Positions 7,858-15,379 of a DNA stretch of 64,000 bases are shown here, piece by piece (within the stretch, counting starts at the first letter, position 1; each line of letters starts with the position of its first letter). This stretch comes from Ga0077560 sp046330395 (GTDB taxonomy: Bacteria > Actinomycetota > Thermoleophilia > Miltoncostaeales > Miltoncostaeaceae): contig JAXLSS010000012.1 in assembly GCA_046330395.1 (NCBI GenBank), forward strand, positions 1 through 64,000. The letters run 5' to 3'. The notes under the pieces were generated by a model. The model was not told the origin of the DNA. It worked only from the letters and a program-made list of their open reading frames with translations, and made no database searches. The position numbers were made by a program, and so were the translations under genes.

Positions 7858-8038
7858 CGAACACCGCCTCAACGGTCGTTTCGAAGAACCGGGCCAGGGC
7901 GAGCGCCAGCGGCAGTGAGGGCGTGTACCGCTCCTGCTCGATCGAGTTGATCGTCTGGCGGGACACGCCCAGCGCCACGCCGAGCTCGCCCTGGGACATC
8001 CCCCGCCGCATGCGCAGCACCCGCACCGCGTTCCGCAT
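7844..8038 (-). CDS. XRE-family helix-turn-helix regulator
   Basis: The protein has 64 residues. ATG 8038 follows GGAGGG at 8047-8052, which decides the start over the upstream in-frame ATG. The sequence is almost entirely one Cro/C1-type HTH: RMRRGMSQGELGVALGVSRQTINSIEQER in overall order, then a helix contacting the dimer partner (ALALARFFETTVEAVF). It matches the short YozG-like regulators that pair with membrane proteins. Three copies of the palindrome TCAAGC-N2-GCTTGA in its promoter indicate autorepression. It overlaps the membrane-protein gene downstream by 14 bases. Confidence 0.88.
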   Translation of the reverse strand: MRNAVRVLRMRRGMSQGELGVALGVSRQTINSIEQERYTPSLPLALALARFFETTVEAVFDVQE

Positions 8039-8054
8039 CGACACCCTCCGGATG

Positions 8055-8114
8055 TCAAGCCCGCTTTCCATGGCAAGCATGCTTGACACATTGGCCGATG
8101 TCAAGCTCGCTTGA
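8055..8114 (-). promoter_or_regulatory. Promoter with three TCAAGC-N2-GCTTGA operators
   Basis: On the minus strand TTGACA (8104 to 8099), a 17-base spacer and CATGCT (8081 to 8076) form a sigma-70-type promoter. Palindromes lie at 8101-8114 over the -35, at 8073-8086 over the -10, and at 8055-8068 (one arm degenerate) downstream. This is a typical layout for autorepression by the XRE protein encoded next. Confidence 0.72.
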
Positions 8115-8192
8115 TACCCGGCGGGCGGGCGGGCGCATGCGGCGGCCGACCGGGGCGCCCTCAGGCGCGCCCGGCCGGCACCGCCACCGCGA

Positions 8193-9401
8193 TCAGGCCA
8201 CGGCGTCGCGCAGCGGGAACATCCCCACCTCGTCGGCGGCCTCGCGCAGCACCGTCGCGCACCGCACGATCTCCTCGGGCGTGTGGGCGGCGTTCACCGC
8301 CAGGCGCAGGCGCGCCTTGCCCTTGGGCACCACCGGGTGCGGGATGGCCTGGATGTAGATGCCGCGACGGTGGCATGCGTTGGCCAGGCGCCACGCGGGC
8401 CAGTTGTAGCCGCACATGACCGGCAGGATCGGGGTGCCCGTGTCCGGCACCGGGATGTCCAGGCGCTCCAGCTCGGACACCATCAGCGCCCTGTTGTCGC
8501 GCAGGCGCTGCACCCGCTCGGGCTCGGCCTCGATCACGTCCAGGGCGGCCATGGCGGCGGCGGCCGAGGCCGGCGGCAGGGCCGCCGAGTAGATGAAGCC
8601 GCGCGCCTGGTGCTGCAGGAAGGTGATCAGCTTGGAGCTGCCGGCGATGTAACCGCCCACGCTGGGGATGGCCTTGCTGAGCGTGCCCATCTTGATGTCG
8701 ACGGTGTCCGCGGGCATCCCGAAGTGCTCCTCGATGCCGTGCCCGGTCTCACCCAGCACGCCCACCGAGTGGGCCTCGTCCACCATCAGCGTGGCGCCGT
8801 GGCGGCGGCAGGTCTCCACCACGCCCGGCAGGTCCACGATGTCACCGTCCATGCTGAACACGCCGTCCACGATCACCAGCCGCCGCTCGGCCTCGGCCAC
8901 GCGCTGCAGGCACCAATCCAGATGGTCCAGGTCGTTGTGGCGGTACCGCTCCACCGTGGCGCCGGAGAGCATGCAGCCATCGACGATGCTGGCGTGGTCC
9001 AGCCGGTCGCAGATCACCGCGTCGTGGCGCCCCATCAGGGCGGCGATGGCCGACACGTTGGCGAAGTAGCCGCTGGAGAACGTGGCCGCCGCCTCGGTGC
9101 CCTTGAACTCGGCGATGCGCCGCTCCAGATCGCGGTGCACGCGCAGCGTGCCCGCCAGCAGCCGCACGCCGTGCGTGCCGGTGCCGTAGGTGGCGATGGC
9201 GTCCATCGCGGCGGCGGTGATGGCCGGATGGCCGTTGAGACTGAGATACGAGTAACCGCCGAACATCAGCATCTCGCCGTGATCGGCAACCTCGAAGCGG
9301 GTGTCACCCGCATAGGCCTCGGTGGCCTCGAGGTAGAAGTACAGGCCGGCCTGTTTGCCTTCCTCAACCGGCCAGGCGGGCTCGAGGGCGAGCTCGGCCA
9401 T
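8193..9401 (-). CDS. Alpha-oxoamine synthase family PLP enzyme (KBL/BioF/SPT-like)
   Basis: The protein has 402 residues. It shows the class II aminotransferase fold of alpha-oxoamine synthases: YGTGTHGVRLLAGT (substrate and PLP contacts), VDEAHSVGVLGETGHG (the Asp that binds the PLP ring nitrogen), and GTLSKAIPSVGGYIAG with the Schiff-base Lys. These enzymes condense an acyl-CoA with an amino acid and release CO2. Members include KBL, BioF, HemA and serine palmitoyltransferase. The motifs do not separate them, and no biotin or heme gene is nearby. ATG 9401 follows AAGGATGG about ten bases upstream. The longer frame to 9470 lacks family similarity. A sphingolipid-like or keto-amine product is possible but not shown. 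Confidence 0.88.
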   Translation of the reverse strand: MAELALEPAWPVEEGKQAGLYFYLEATEAYAGDTRFEVADHGEMLMFGGYSYLSLNGHPAITAAAMDAIATYGTGTHGVRLLAGTLRVHRDLERRIAEFKGTEAAATFSSGYFANVSAIAALMGRHDAVICDRLDHASIVDGCMLSGATVERYRHNDLDHLDWCLQRVAEAERRLVIVDGVFSMDGDIVDLPGVVETCRRHGATLMVDEAHSVGVLGETGHGIEEHFGMPADTVDIKMGTLSKAIPSVGGYIAGSSKLITFLQHQARGFIYSAALPPASAAAAMAALDVIEAEPERVQRLRDNRALMVSELERLDIPVPDTGTPILPVMCGYNWPAWRLANACHRRGIYIQAIPHPVVPKGKARLRLAVNAAHTPEEIVRCATVLREAADEVGMFPLRDAVA

Positions 9402-9514
9402 GGGGGCACCATCCTTCTTGCGCGGGGGGTTTGACGCGGTGTGGGGCCGAGGAATGGTGCTCCTCCCCACCGTTCCCCCATGAATTCGTCCGTCACCGCC
9501 AGGGCGGGACGGAT

Positions 9515-9533
9515 GTCCCCGCTTGGCGGGGAC
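9515..9533 (-). terminator. Hairpin terminator after the DUF5069 gene
   Basis: GTCCCCGC and GCGGGGAC form a perfect eight-base stem around a TTG loop. It lies about 60 bases past the DUF5069 stop and upstream of the alpha-oxoamine synthase gene. There is no U-tract. Confidence 0.5.
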
Positions 9534-9591
9534 GGTGCGCGCTTTTGGGAGGCTTTCGGTCGCGGGGTGTCACTCCCCCAGGATCCGTAGG

Positions 9592-9924
9592 TCAGAGGCC
9601 GTGGAGCAGCCGGTGCTCCAGGGCCACCGCGTCGAACCAGCACTCCTGCGCACCGGGCACACCGAGATCCCGGAGGGCCTCTACCACGGCCGCGTCGTCC
9701 AGGCGCACGGCCAGGTCGGCGAACGCCTCGGGCGCCACGCCCAGCCCCGCCAGGCACCGTTGGTCGATGGGGCACGGGTAGCGGTAGTGACCCAGGGTGC
9801 CGGCCCGCGACGCGCGCGCCTTGTCCAGCATGCGCGGCAGCCAGGCGTACCCGGCCAGGGTGGCGTCCATGGCCCGGGGCGGTGCGGCCGCCAGGTCGGG
9901 CGCAGTCGGCCGGGGCGAGCTCAC
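9592..9924 (-). CDS. DUF5069 domain protein
   Basis: The protein has 110 residues. GYAWLPRMLDKARA, GTLGHYRYPCPIDQRCL and a later acidic segment are the hallmarks of DUF5069, a small soluble family without known function. GTG 9924 overlaps the stop of the SnoaL-like gene (GTGA), so the two are translationally coupled and this is the second gene. The longer frame to 9975 would overlap the neighbour further and is not needed. The hairpin at 9515-9533 closes the transcript. Confidence 0.8.
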   Translation of the reverse strand: MSSPRPTAPDLAAAPPRAMDATLAGYAWLPRMLDKARASRAGTLGHYRYPCPIDQRCLAGLGVAPEAFADLAVRLDDAAVVEALRDLGVPGAQECWFDAVALEHRLLHGL

Positions 9925-10295
9925 GCGCCCGGCCCCGTGGCCGTGAACTCGGGCACGTCGATGAGCCGCAGCCACGTACCGTCCGACTGGCGGCGCACCA
10001 CCTGAGCCCGTGCGCCCGCCCCGTCGCGGGGCGGCGTGGAGGTGAGGGCCAGGTCACCCACACGTGCCGTTGGCAACGGCGGCTCCGGCGTGAGGCGCAT
10101 GCCACCCGCGATGAGGCGGGCCCACGCGTCGCGGATCGCCGCCCGGCCCCGCACCTCGCGTCCCAGCGGGTACGCCAGCACCGCCTCGGGCTCGTACAAC
10201 GCCGCCACGCCGTCCGGGTCGCCGGCGTTGACGCGTTCCACCACCAGACTCGTGATCTCCTCGGGTGTGCGGGCGGCGGTGGGTGTCCGTGTCAT
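9921..10295 (-). CDS. SnoaL-like / NTF2-fold protein
   Basis: The protein has 124 residues. ATG 10295 follows GGAGG with a good spacing. The sequence has the DUF4440/SnoaL layout: an N-terminal helix (EEITSLVVERVNAGDPDGVAALYEP in order), the Y-P-L-G-x-E-V-x-G-R-A-A-I-R motif that shapes the cone-like pocket, and a C-terminal beta sheet ending LIDVPEF. Proteins of this type are small cyclases, isomerases or ligand-binding subunits; the role here is not known. It is divergent from a LysR regulator 93 bases away, which is a plausible controller of this gene and of the coupled DUF5069 gene. Confidence 0.82.
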   Translation of the reverse strand: MTRTPTAARTPEEITSLVVERVNAGDPDGVAALYEPEAVLAYPLGREVRGRAAIRDAWARLIAGGMRLTPEPPLPTARVGDLALTSTPPRDGAGARAQVVRRQSDGTWLRLIDVPEFTATGPGA

Positions 10296-10388
10296 CGCGT
10301 TCCTCCCTCTCGAGCGTCGCCCGCATCGTCCCGCGAGCATCTCCACAAGTCCAACGCATGTTCGTGCTGGTTTTGAGAAACTCCGCTC
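10296..10388. promoter_or_regulatory. Divergent region between SnoaL-like and LysR genes
   Basis: The palindrome GTTT-TGAG-AAAC at 10370-10381 overlaps the likely LysR-gene promoter and is a candidate LysR-type site (dyad with T and A at its ends). GAAACT at 10377-10382 sits six bases before the LysR start. Confidence 0.4.
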
Positions 10389-11300
10389 ATGGATGTGCGG
10401 CAGCTGGAACACTTCGTGGCCGTCGCCGACGCGCGCAGCTTCACCCGGGCCGCTGCGGCGGTGCACGTGACCCAGTCCGGGGTGAGCGCGCAGGTGCGCG
10501 CACTGGAAGCCGCGCTGGGACACGTCCTGTTCGACCGCTCCGCGCGCCCCGTGCGGCTCACCCCCGCCGGCGAGGCGCTGATCGAGCCGGCGCGCCGGGC
10601 GGTGAGCGCGTTGCGGGTGGTCCGCGAGGCCGCCGAGGACATCGCCGGCCTGGTGCGGGGATCGGTGCGCGTGGCCACCATCGCCGGGGGCGCCCCCGAC
10701 CACGTCTACGCGGCGCTGGCCGCGTTCCGGCGCCTGCACCCCGGCGTGCAGCTGGCGCTGTCGGAGGGTGTCTCGCGGGAGCTGGTGCGCCGGGTGGACG
10801 CCGGCGACCTGGACGTGGCCGTGGTCGGGGCGGCCGGCCGGTGGTCGCCGGCCCGGCCCTCGGTGGTGATCACCGACGACGCCCTGGTGGCGGTGATGGC
10901 GCACGGACACCGGCTCGCACGGCGCCGGTCGCTGAGCGCGCCGCACCTGGAGGGTGAGGCGCTGATCTGCATGCCCCGGGGAACCGGTATCCGGGACGCG
11001 CTGGACGCCGCGTGGCCGGCCTCACCCGAGGTGGCGCTGGAGGTGAGCACCCCGGCGGTGATCCGCACGCTGGCCGCGGACGGTCTGGGGGTGGGGATCC
11101 TGGCCGCCTCCATGACCATCGACCCGCGGCGGCTGGTGACCGTGCCGCTGGCCCACCCGCGGGCACGCTCGCGACTGGAGTTGATCTGGGGGTCGACCCC
11201 CGGCGGCAACCCCGCGGCGCGGGCGCTGGTGGCGCATCTGCGCAACGCGCTGCGGGCCCCATCCGAGGACGCCGGCGCGCGGGAACCCCCAGCGTCGTAA
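10389..11300 (+). CDS. LysR family transcriptional regulator
   Basis: The protein has 303 residues, the family's normal length. The N-terminal winged HTH is unmistakable: MDVRQLEHFVAVADARSF, then RAAAAVHVTQSGVSAQVRAL and LFDRSARPVRLTPAGEAL. A linker helix and a two-lobe effector domain (residues 90-295) follow. It is divergent from the SnoaL-like/DUF5069 pair, the usual geometry for a LysR protein controlling its neighbour. The effector is unknown. The start is six bases after a GAAACT element and lacks a Shine-Dalgarno sequence, so the transcript may be leaderless. Confidence 0.93.
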   Translation: MDVRQLEHFVAVADARSFTRAAAAVHVTQSGVSAQVRALEAALGHVLFDRSARPVRLTPAGEALIEPARRAVSALRVVREAAEDIAGLVRGSVRVATIAGGAPDHVYAALAAFRRLHPGVQLALSEGVSRELVRRVDAGDLDVAVVGAAGRWSPARPSVVITDDALVAVMAHGHRLARRRSLSAPHLEGEALICMPRGTGIRDALDAAWPASPEVALEVSTPAVIRTLAADGLGVGILAASMTIDPRRLVTVPLAHPRARSRLELIWGSTPGGNPAARALVAHLRNALRAPSEDAGAREPPAS

Positions 11301-11407
11301 CGCGATATACGAATTCCCAGGTTCTTTGCAAGAATCCGCGCGTTGCGACGTTTCGCCGCGTGGCAGCGCAGCCCCCATCATGCGTCTCAGGAGTCTTGGA
11401 GAGGACC

Positions 11408-13087
11408 TTGAGCGACCACAGGTCCGCATACGGAGACCCGGTGGAGTCCGCCGCGCCCGCGGGCGGGATGACCCGCCTGGGCCCGGCGGTGCTGGACGAC
11501 GGCCTGCGCGCGCTGCTGGAGCGCCAGCCGCGGTGCGCGGTGGCGGCCATCGGCGACGACGGCATGCTGCGGCCGGTCCCCGCATCGGTGGTCCTGGACG
11601 GCCACGACGTCATCGCCGGCCACTCCGCGCTGGACCTGGTGCCGTCCGAGCACCGGCCGGCACTGGTGGAATGCTGGATCGCCGCCAAGACCAACGGGTT
11701 CGGGGTGGCCAGCGTGCGCCTCAACGACGGCGCGCCGGTGAACGTGACGATCCTCGACCTCACCCCGGTGCACGGGGCGTACATCGTGACGATGCAGGTG
11801 GCCGAGGACGCCACCCGGCCGGAGCCGTCACCAGCGGATGTCCTCACCCCCATCATCCCGCGCTTCGCCGTGGTGAGCCGCAACGAGATCGGGCGGATCG
11901 TGGCACCCGACCAGGCGTTCAGCCTGATGATGGGGCGGGAGCCCGAGACCTACGTGGACGTGGACGCCAATGCGCTGATCCACCCCGACGACTACGCCCG
12001 GGCCGTGGACTGCTGGCTGGACATGATGGCGCAGCCGGGCACGCCCCAGCGTTTCCGGGGGCGGTACCTGCGGGGTGACGGCCGGTGGCTGTGGGTGGAG
12101 GTCACCAACCACCAGCGGCTCACCGCCGACGGCCACATCCGCAGCGAGTTCGTGGACATCTCCGAGGAGATGGAGGTGCACGAGGCGCTGCGGCGACGCG
12201 AGCGGCTGCTGGATCGCATCACCGAGGCCTTCCCGCTGGGGATCATCCAGGTGGACCCCGACGAGCGGGTGGCCCTGATGAACGCCCAGGCCCGGCGCCT
12301 GCTGGGCGGCGACGCGCTGAGCGTGGCCGAGATCGCCCGCCTGGTGGTGCGGGACGACCGGGCGGCGTTCCTGGAGGCCGTGGGCGGCGCGCTCACCGAC
12401 GGCGTGGATCGCGACGTCAGCGTGGCGATGTCCATCCCCGGGATCCCCGAGCACCGTTTCCGCCGGTTCGAGCTGCGCGGCCTGCGCGAGGACGATGGCG
12501 GCGTGGTGGGCATCGTGGGCAGCATCGCCGACATCACCGAGCACACGCTGATGCAACGCGAACTGCAGGCCCTGGCCACCCTGGACGGGCTCACGGGATG
12601 CCACAACCGCGCCTCCATCATGTCCGTGCTGCGGCGCGTGCTGGCCCACCACGGACCGGCCGAGCTGGGCACCGCCGTGATGTTCATCGACCTGGACGGC
12701 TTCAAGGGCGTCAACGATCGGCACGGACACACCGTGGGCGACCGGCTGCTGCGCGAGGTGGCCGAGCGCCTGCGCAGCGCGGTCCGCGCGGGCGACGTGG
12801 TGGGACGCATGGGCGGTGACGAGTTCATCGTGGTGCTGCCCAACGTGCGGCAACCCTCGCAGGCGGTGGAGGTGGCCGAGCGCGTCGCCAGCCAGGTACC
12901 GGGCGTGCTGCGCGTGAACCACGTGGACCTGCAGATCAGGGTGTCGGTGGGCGTGGCCTGGTCCACCAACGACAACGCCACCGCGGAGTCGCTGATCGAG
13001 CACGCCGACCGCGCGATGTACGACTGCAAGCGCGCCGGCACCGGCCACCCCGTGCTGCACGACCAGGGACGCGGCACCGCGAACTGA
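11408..13087 (+). CDS. PAS-domain diguanylate cyclase
   Basis: The protein has 559 residues from TTG 11408, which follows GAGAGGA at 11398-11404. An N-terminal region is followed by PAS-like domains near 150-260 (PDDYARAVDCWLD to FVDISEEM, with a PAC motif) and 262-375. The GGDEF domain occupies about 385-555. RMGGDEF is intact (GGDEF 469-473), and RAGD five residues upstream is an intact inhibitory I-site. LATLDGLTGCHNR is the usual start of the domain. It should make c-di-GMP from two GTP in response to a PAS-sensed signal, with product feedback. No membrane segment is seen, so it is cytosolic. The upstream region from 11301 contains the small palindrome TTCTTTGCAAGAA. Confidence 0.9.
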   Translation: MSDHRSAYGDPVESAAPAGGMTRLGPAVLDDGLRALLERQPRCAVAAIGDDGMLRPVPASVVLDGHDVIAGHSALDLVPSEHRPALVECWIAAKTNGFGVASVRLNDGAPVNVTILDLTPVHGAYIVTMQVAEDATRPEPSPADVLTPIIPRFAVVSRNEIGRIVAPDQAFSLMMGREPETYVDVDANALIHPDDYARAVDCWLDMMAQPGTPQRFRGRYLRGDGRWLWVEVTNHQRLTADGHIRSEFVDISEEMEVHEALRRRERLLDRITEAFPLGIIQVDPDERVALMNAQARRLLGGDALSVAEIARLVVRDDRAAFLEAVGGALTDGVDRDVSVAMSIPGIPEHRFRRFELRGLREDDGGVVGIVGSIADITEHTLMQRELQALATLDGLTGCHNRASIMSVLRRVLAHHGPAELGTAVMFIDLDGFKGVNDRHGHTVGDRLLREVAERLRSAVRAGDVVGRMGGDEFIVVLPNVRQPSQAVEVAERVASQVPGVLRVNHVDLQIRVSVGVAWSTNDNATAESLIEHADRAMYDCKRAGTGHPVLHDQGRGTAN

Positions 13088-13123
13088 AACCGGGATCCGC
13101 CCGAGTTGGACGGAATCGTCCGC

Positions 13124-13161
13124 TGGAACCGCTTCCAGTGTGCCGATTGCTGGAGTACGCT
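13124..13161 (+). promoter_or_regulatory. LacI-type operator and promoter of the GH32/68 operon
   Basis: TGGAACCGCTTCCA at 13124-13137 is a TGGAA-N4-TTCCA palindrome. Its right half supplies a -35-like TTCCAG (13133-13138). After 17 bases comes TACGCT (13156-13161), eight bases before ATG 13170. A bound repressor would block the -35. The same layout occurs at the GH13 gene. Confidence 0.75.
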
Positions 13162-13169
13162 GCCGCGCG

Positions 13170-14123
13170 ATGCCGCTGCGGCTGGACGACAAATGGCTGT
13201 GGGATTTCTGGACCGTCGCAGAGGGCAACCGCCTGCACGTGTTCTACCTGCAGGCCGGTCGGGCGCTCGGAAACCCGGATCTGCGCCACTTCAACGTGCA
13301 GATCGGGCACGCGGTGACCGACGACCTGCGGCACTTCCGGGTGCTGACCGACGCGCTGGCCCCGTCCCCCGGCCCGGCGTGGGATGACAAGTCCACCTGG
13401 ACCGGCAGCATCATCCGCCACGGCGGCCGCTGGCAGATGCTGTACACCGGCACCAGCGCCGCCGAGAACGGCCTGGTGCAGCGCATCGGCCTGGCCACCT
13501 CCGAGGATCTGACCACCTGGACGCGCCATCCCGGCCCCGTGCTGGAACCCGACCCCCTCCGGTACGAGCTGCTGGACCCGGAGGCCTGGTTCGACCAGGC
13601 CTGGCGTGACCCCTGGCTGTTCCGGGTGCCCGGCGACGACGCCGTGCACGTGTACGTGACCGCCCGCGCCAACACGGGCCCCGCCCGCGGCCGCGCGGTG
13701 ATCGGCCACGCCCGCTCGCTGGACATGGTGCACTGGGAGGTCCTGCCCCCGGTGACCGCGCCCATGGGCTTCGGCCAGATGGAGGTGCCCCAGCTGGTGG
13801 AGATGGCGGGGCGCTGGTACCTGCTGTTCGCCTCCGACCCCGACACGCGCCTGCCGGAGGCCGGCGCGGAGGGCACCGGCACCTACTTCCTGTCGGCCGA
13901 TTCACCCCTCGGGCCGTTCACCCACGACACCCTGGGGGTGATCGAGGCCGACGGCCACGGCGCCAGCTACGCCGGCAAGGTGGTGGACTTCGCCGGCGGC
14001 CGGTACTTCCTGGCGTGGGAGGGCCCGGTGCGCGGCGGCGGCTTCAAGGGCACCCTCTCGCTGCCGCGGCCCATCACCGCCAGCGCCGACGGCCGGCACC
14101 TGGTGCTGGGCGACCCCGCGTGA
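13170..14123 (+). CDS. Five-bladed propeller glycosidase (GH32/GH43-like)
   Basis: The protein has 317 residues with no signal peptide. The fold is suggested by the acidic triad of this clan: D12 in WLWDFW, D147 in WRDPWLF, and E205 in QMEVPQLV, matching nucleophile, transition-state stabiliser and acid/base. It begins at ATG 13170, eight bases after TACGCT, with the operator just upstream. The stop overlaps the GH68 start (GTGA). Together with GH68, GH13, LacI and the sugar importer it most likely hydrolyses beta-fructosides in the cytoplasm. Exact family (GH32, GH43 or a related clan member) and substrate cannot be fixed by eye. Confidence 0.78.
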   Translation: MPLRLDDKWLWDFWTVAEGNRLHVFYLQAGRALGNPDLRHFNVQIGHAVTDDLRHFRVLTDALAPSPGPAWDDKSTWTGSIIRHGGRWQMLYTGTSAAENGLVQRIGLATSEDLTTWTRHPGPVLEPDPLRYELLDPEAWFDQAWRDPWLFRVPGDDAVHVYVTARANTGPARGRAVIGHARSLDMVHWEVLPPVTAPMGFGQMEVPQLVEMAGRWYLLFASDPDTRLPEAGAEGTGTYFLSADSPLGPFTHDTLGVIEADGHGASYAGKVVDFAGGRYFLAWEGPVRGGGFKGTLSLPRPITASADGRHLVLGDPA

Positions 14124-15259
14124 CGGTGACGGTGCACACGGGCGCCTGGCTGCCCGGTCACCTGGCGGTGCTCGACGCCGGGACGCACCACACCGCCCCG
14201 GTGATCACGCGCGAGCAGGTGGTCCCCATCGTGCCGGGGGTGGACGTGTGGGACCTGGGCCCCGTGCGCACGCCCGACGGCCGGGTGGCCCGCCACGGCG
14301 GCACCGAGTTGTGGATCGCCATCTCCGCCCCCGCCGAGGGCGACCCGGGCGGGCGCCACGACATCGCCCGCCTTCGCCTGCTCACGCATTGGGACGGCCG
14401 CTGGGGCGACGCGGGCCCGCTGTTCCCGGACGGCGCCTCGCTGGGCTCACGGGAATGGGCCGCCAGCGCCACCCTGCACCCCGACGGCCGGCTGGAGGTG
14501 CTGTACACCGCCGCCGGCGCCCGGGACGGCAGCCGCCCGCGGTTCGACCAGTGCATCGTGGCCGCCGACGCCACGCTGGCGCCGCGTGACGGCACCGTGG
14601 CGCTCCGCGACTGGACGCCGCACCGGGTGGTGCTGCGCGCCGACGGCGCCACCTACATGCCCACCGACAGCGAGGACGGTGAACCCGGGTTCATCAAGGC
14701 GTTCCGCGACCCCTTCCCGGTGCGCGACGGCGACGGCGCGGACTGGATGCTGTTCGCCGCCTCGCAGGCCGGTGCCACGTCCGCGTTCAACGGCGCGGTC
14801 GGCGTTGCCCGTGCCGATGGTGCCGGCGGCTGGGTGCCGCACCCCCCGCTGCTCACCGCCGACGGCGTCAACAACGAGCTGGAACGCCCCCACCTGGTGC
14901 GCCACGACGACGCCTGGTACCTGTTCTTCTCCACGCAGCGCCGCACCTTCGCCCCCGGCGTGGACGGCCCCAGCGGCCTGTACGGCTTCGTGGCGCCCGC
15001 CCTGCTGGGGCCCTACCGGCCGCTCAACGGGTCGGGTCTGGTGCTGCGCAACCCCCCGCAGGAGCCCCTGCAGGCCTACTCCTGGCTGGTGCTGCCCGAC
15101 CTGCGCGTGGCCAGCTTCATCGACGCCCACTCCCTGGACGGGCGCAGCCCGGAGGAGATCGACGCCGAGGGCCCGGAGGCCTCGCGGCGCCACTTCGGGG
15201 GCACCATCGCGCCCATCCTGCGCCTGCACCTGGATGGCGAACGGGCCGCGCTGGCCTGA
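14120..15259 (+). CDS. GH68 levansucrase/beta-fructofuranosidase family enzyme
   Basis: The protein has 379 residues from GTG 14120, overlapping the previous stop by four bases. GH68 signatures appear in order: VWDLGPV with nucleophile D45, GGRHDIARL, SREWAASATL in the place of EWSGSA, AFRDPFPV with D197, NNELERPHLV with acid/base E255, then LYGFVAPALLGPYRPLNGSG and QAYSW. GH68 enzymes cleave sucrose and transfer fructosyl groups to growing fructan or to water. Most are secreted, but this one has no signal peptide. With a sugar importer in the same regulon it more likely acts as a cytosolic sucrose or fructoside hydrolase. The hairpin at 15283-15303 ends the operon. Confidence 0.88.
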   Translation: MTVTVHTGAWLPGHLAVLDAGTHHTAPVITREQVVPIVPGVDVWDLGPVRTPDGRVARHGGTELWIAISAPAEGDPGGRHDIARLRLLTHWDGRWGDAGPLFPDGASLGSREWAASATLHPDGRLEVLYTAAGARDGSRPRFDQCIVAADATLAPRDGTVALRDWTPHRVVLRADGATYMPTDSEDGEPGFIKAFRDPFPVRDGDGADWMLFAASQAGATSAFNGAVGVARADGAGGWVPHPPLLTADGVNNELERPHLVRHDDAWYLFFSTQRRTFAPGVDGPSGLYGFVAPALLGPYRPLNGSGLVLRNPPQEPLQAYSWLVLPDLRVASFIDAHSLDGRSPEEIDAEGPEASRRHFGGTIAPILRLHLDGERAALA

Positions 15260-15282
15260 CACCGGGCCGCGCACCCGGTCAC

Positions 15283-15303
15283 GCCCAGATGCGGAATCTG
15301 GGC
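15283..15303 (+). terminator. Hairpin terminator of the GH32/68 operon
   Basis: GCCCAGA and TCTGGGC form a perfect seven-base stem around TGCGGAA, 24 bases after the GH68 stop. No U-tract follows. Confidence 0.6.
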
Positions 15304-15379
15304 GATCCGACTGGCCTCGGCGCGCGGACCCGCCATAGCGTCACCCAACACCGCCCGTACCAGCGGAAGGGGGACGAAG

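Noticed and set aside
8283..9434. A 383-residue plus-strand open frame across the alpha-oxoamine synthase
   Set aside because: It is a shadow of a conserved PLP enzyme; no start signal or family similarity was seen.
11301..11407. A possible c-di-GMP riboswitch before the PAS-GGDEF cyclase
   Set aside because: There is a 100-base leader, but no GEMM-type conserved core could be recognised; only a short TTCTT-TGC-AAGAA palindrome is present.
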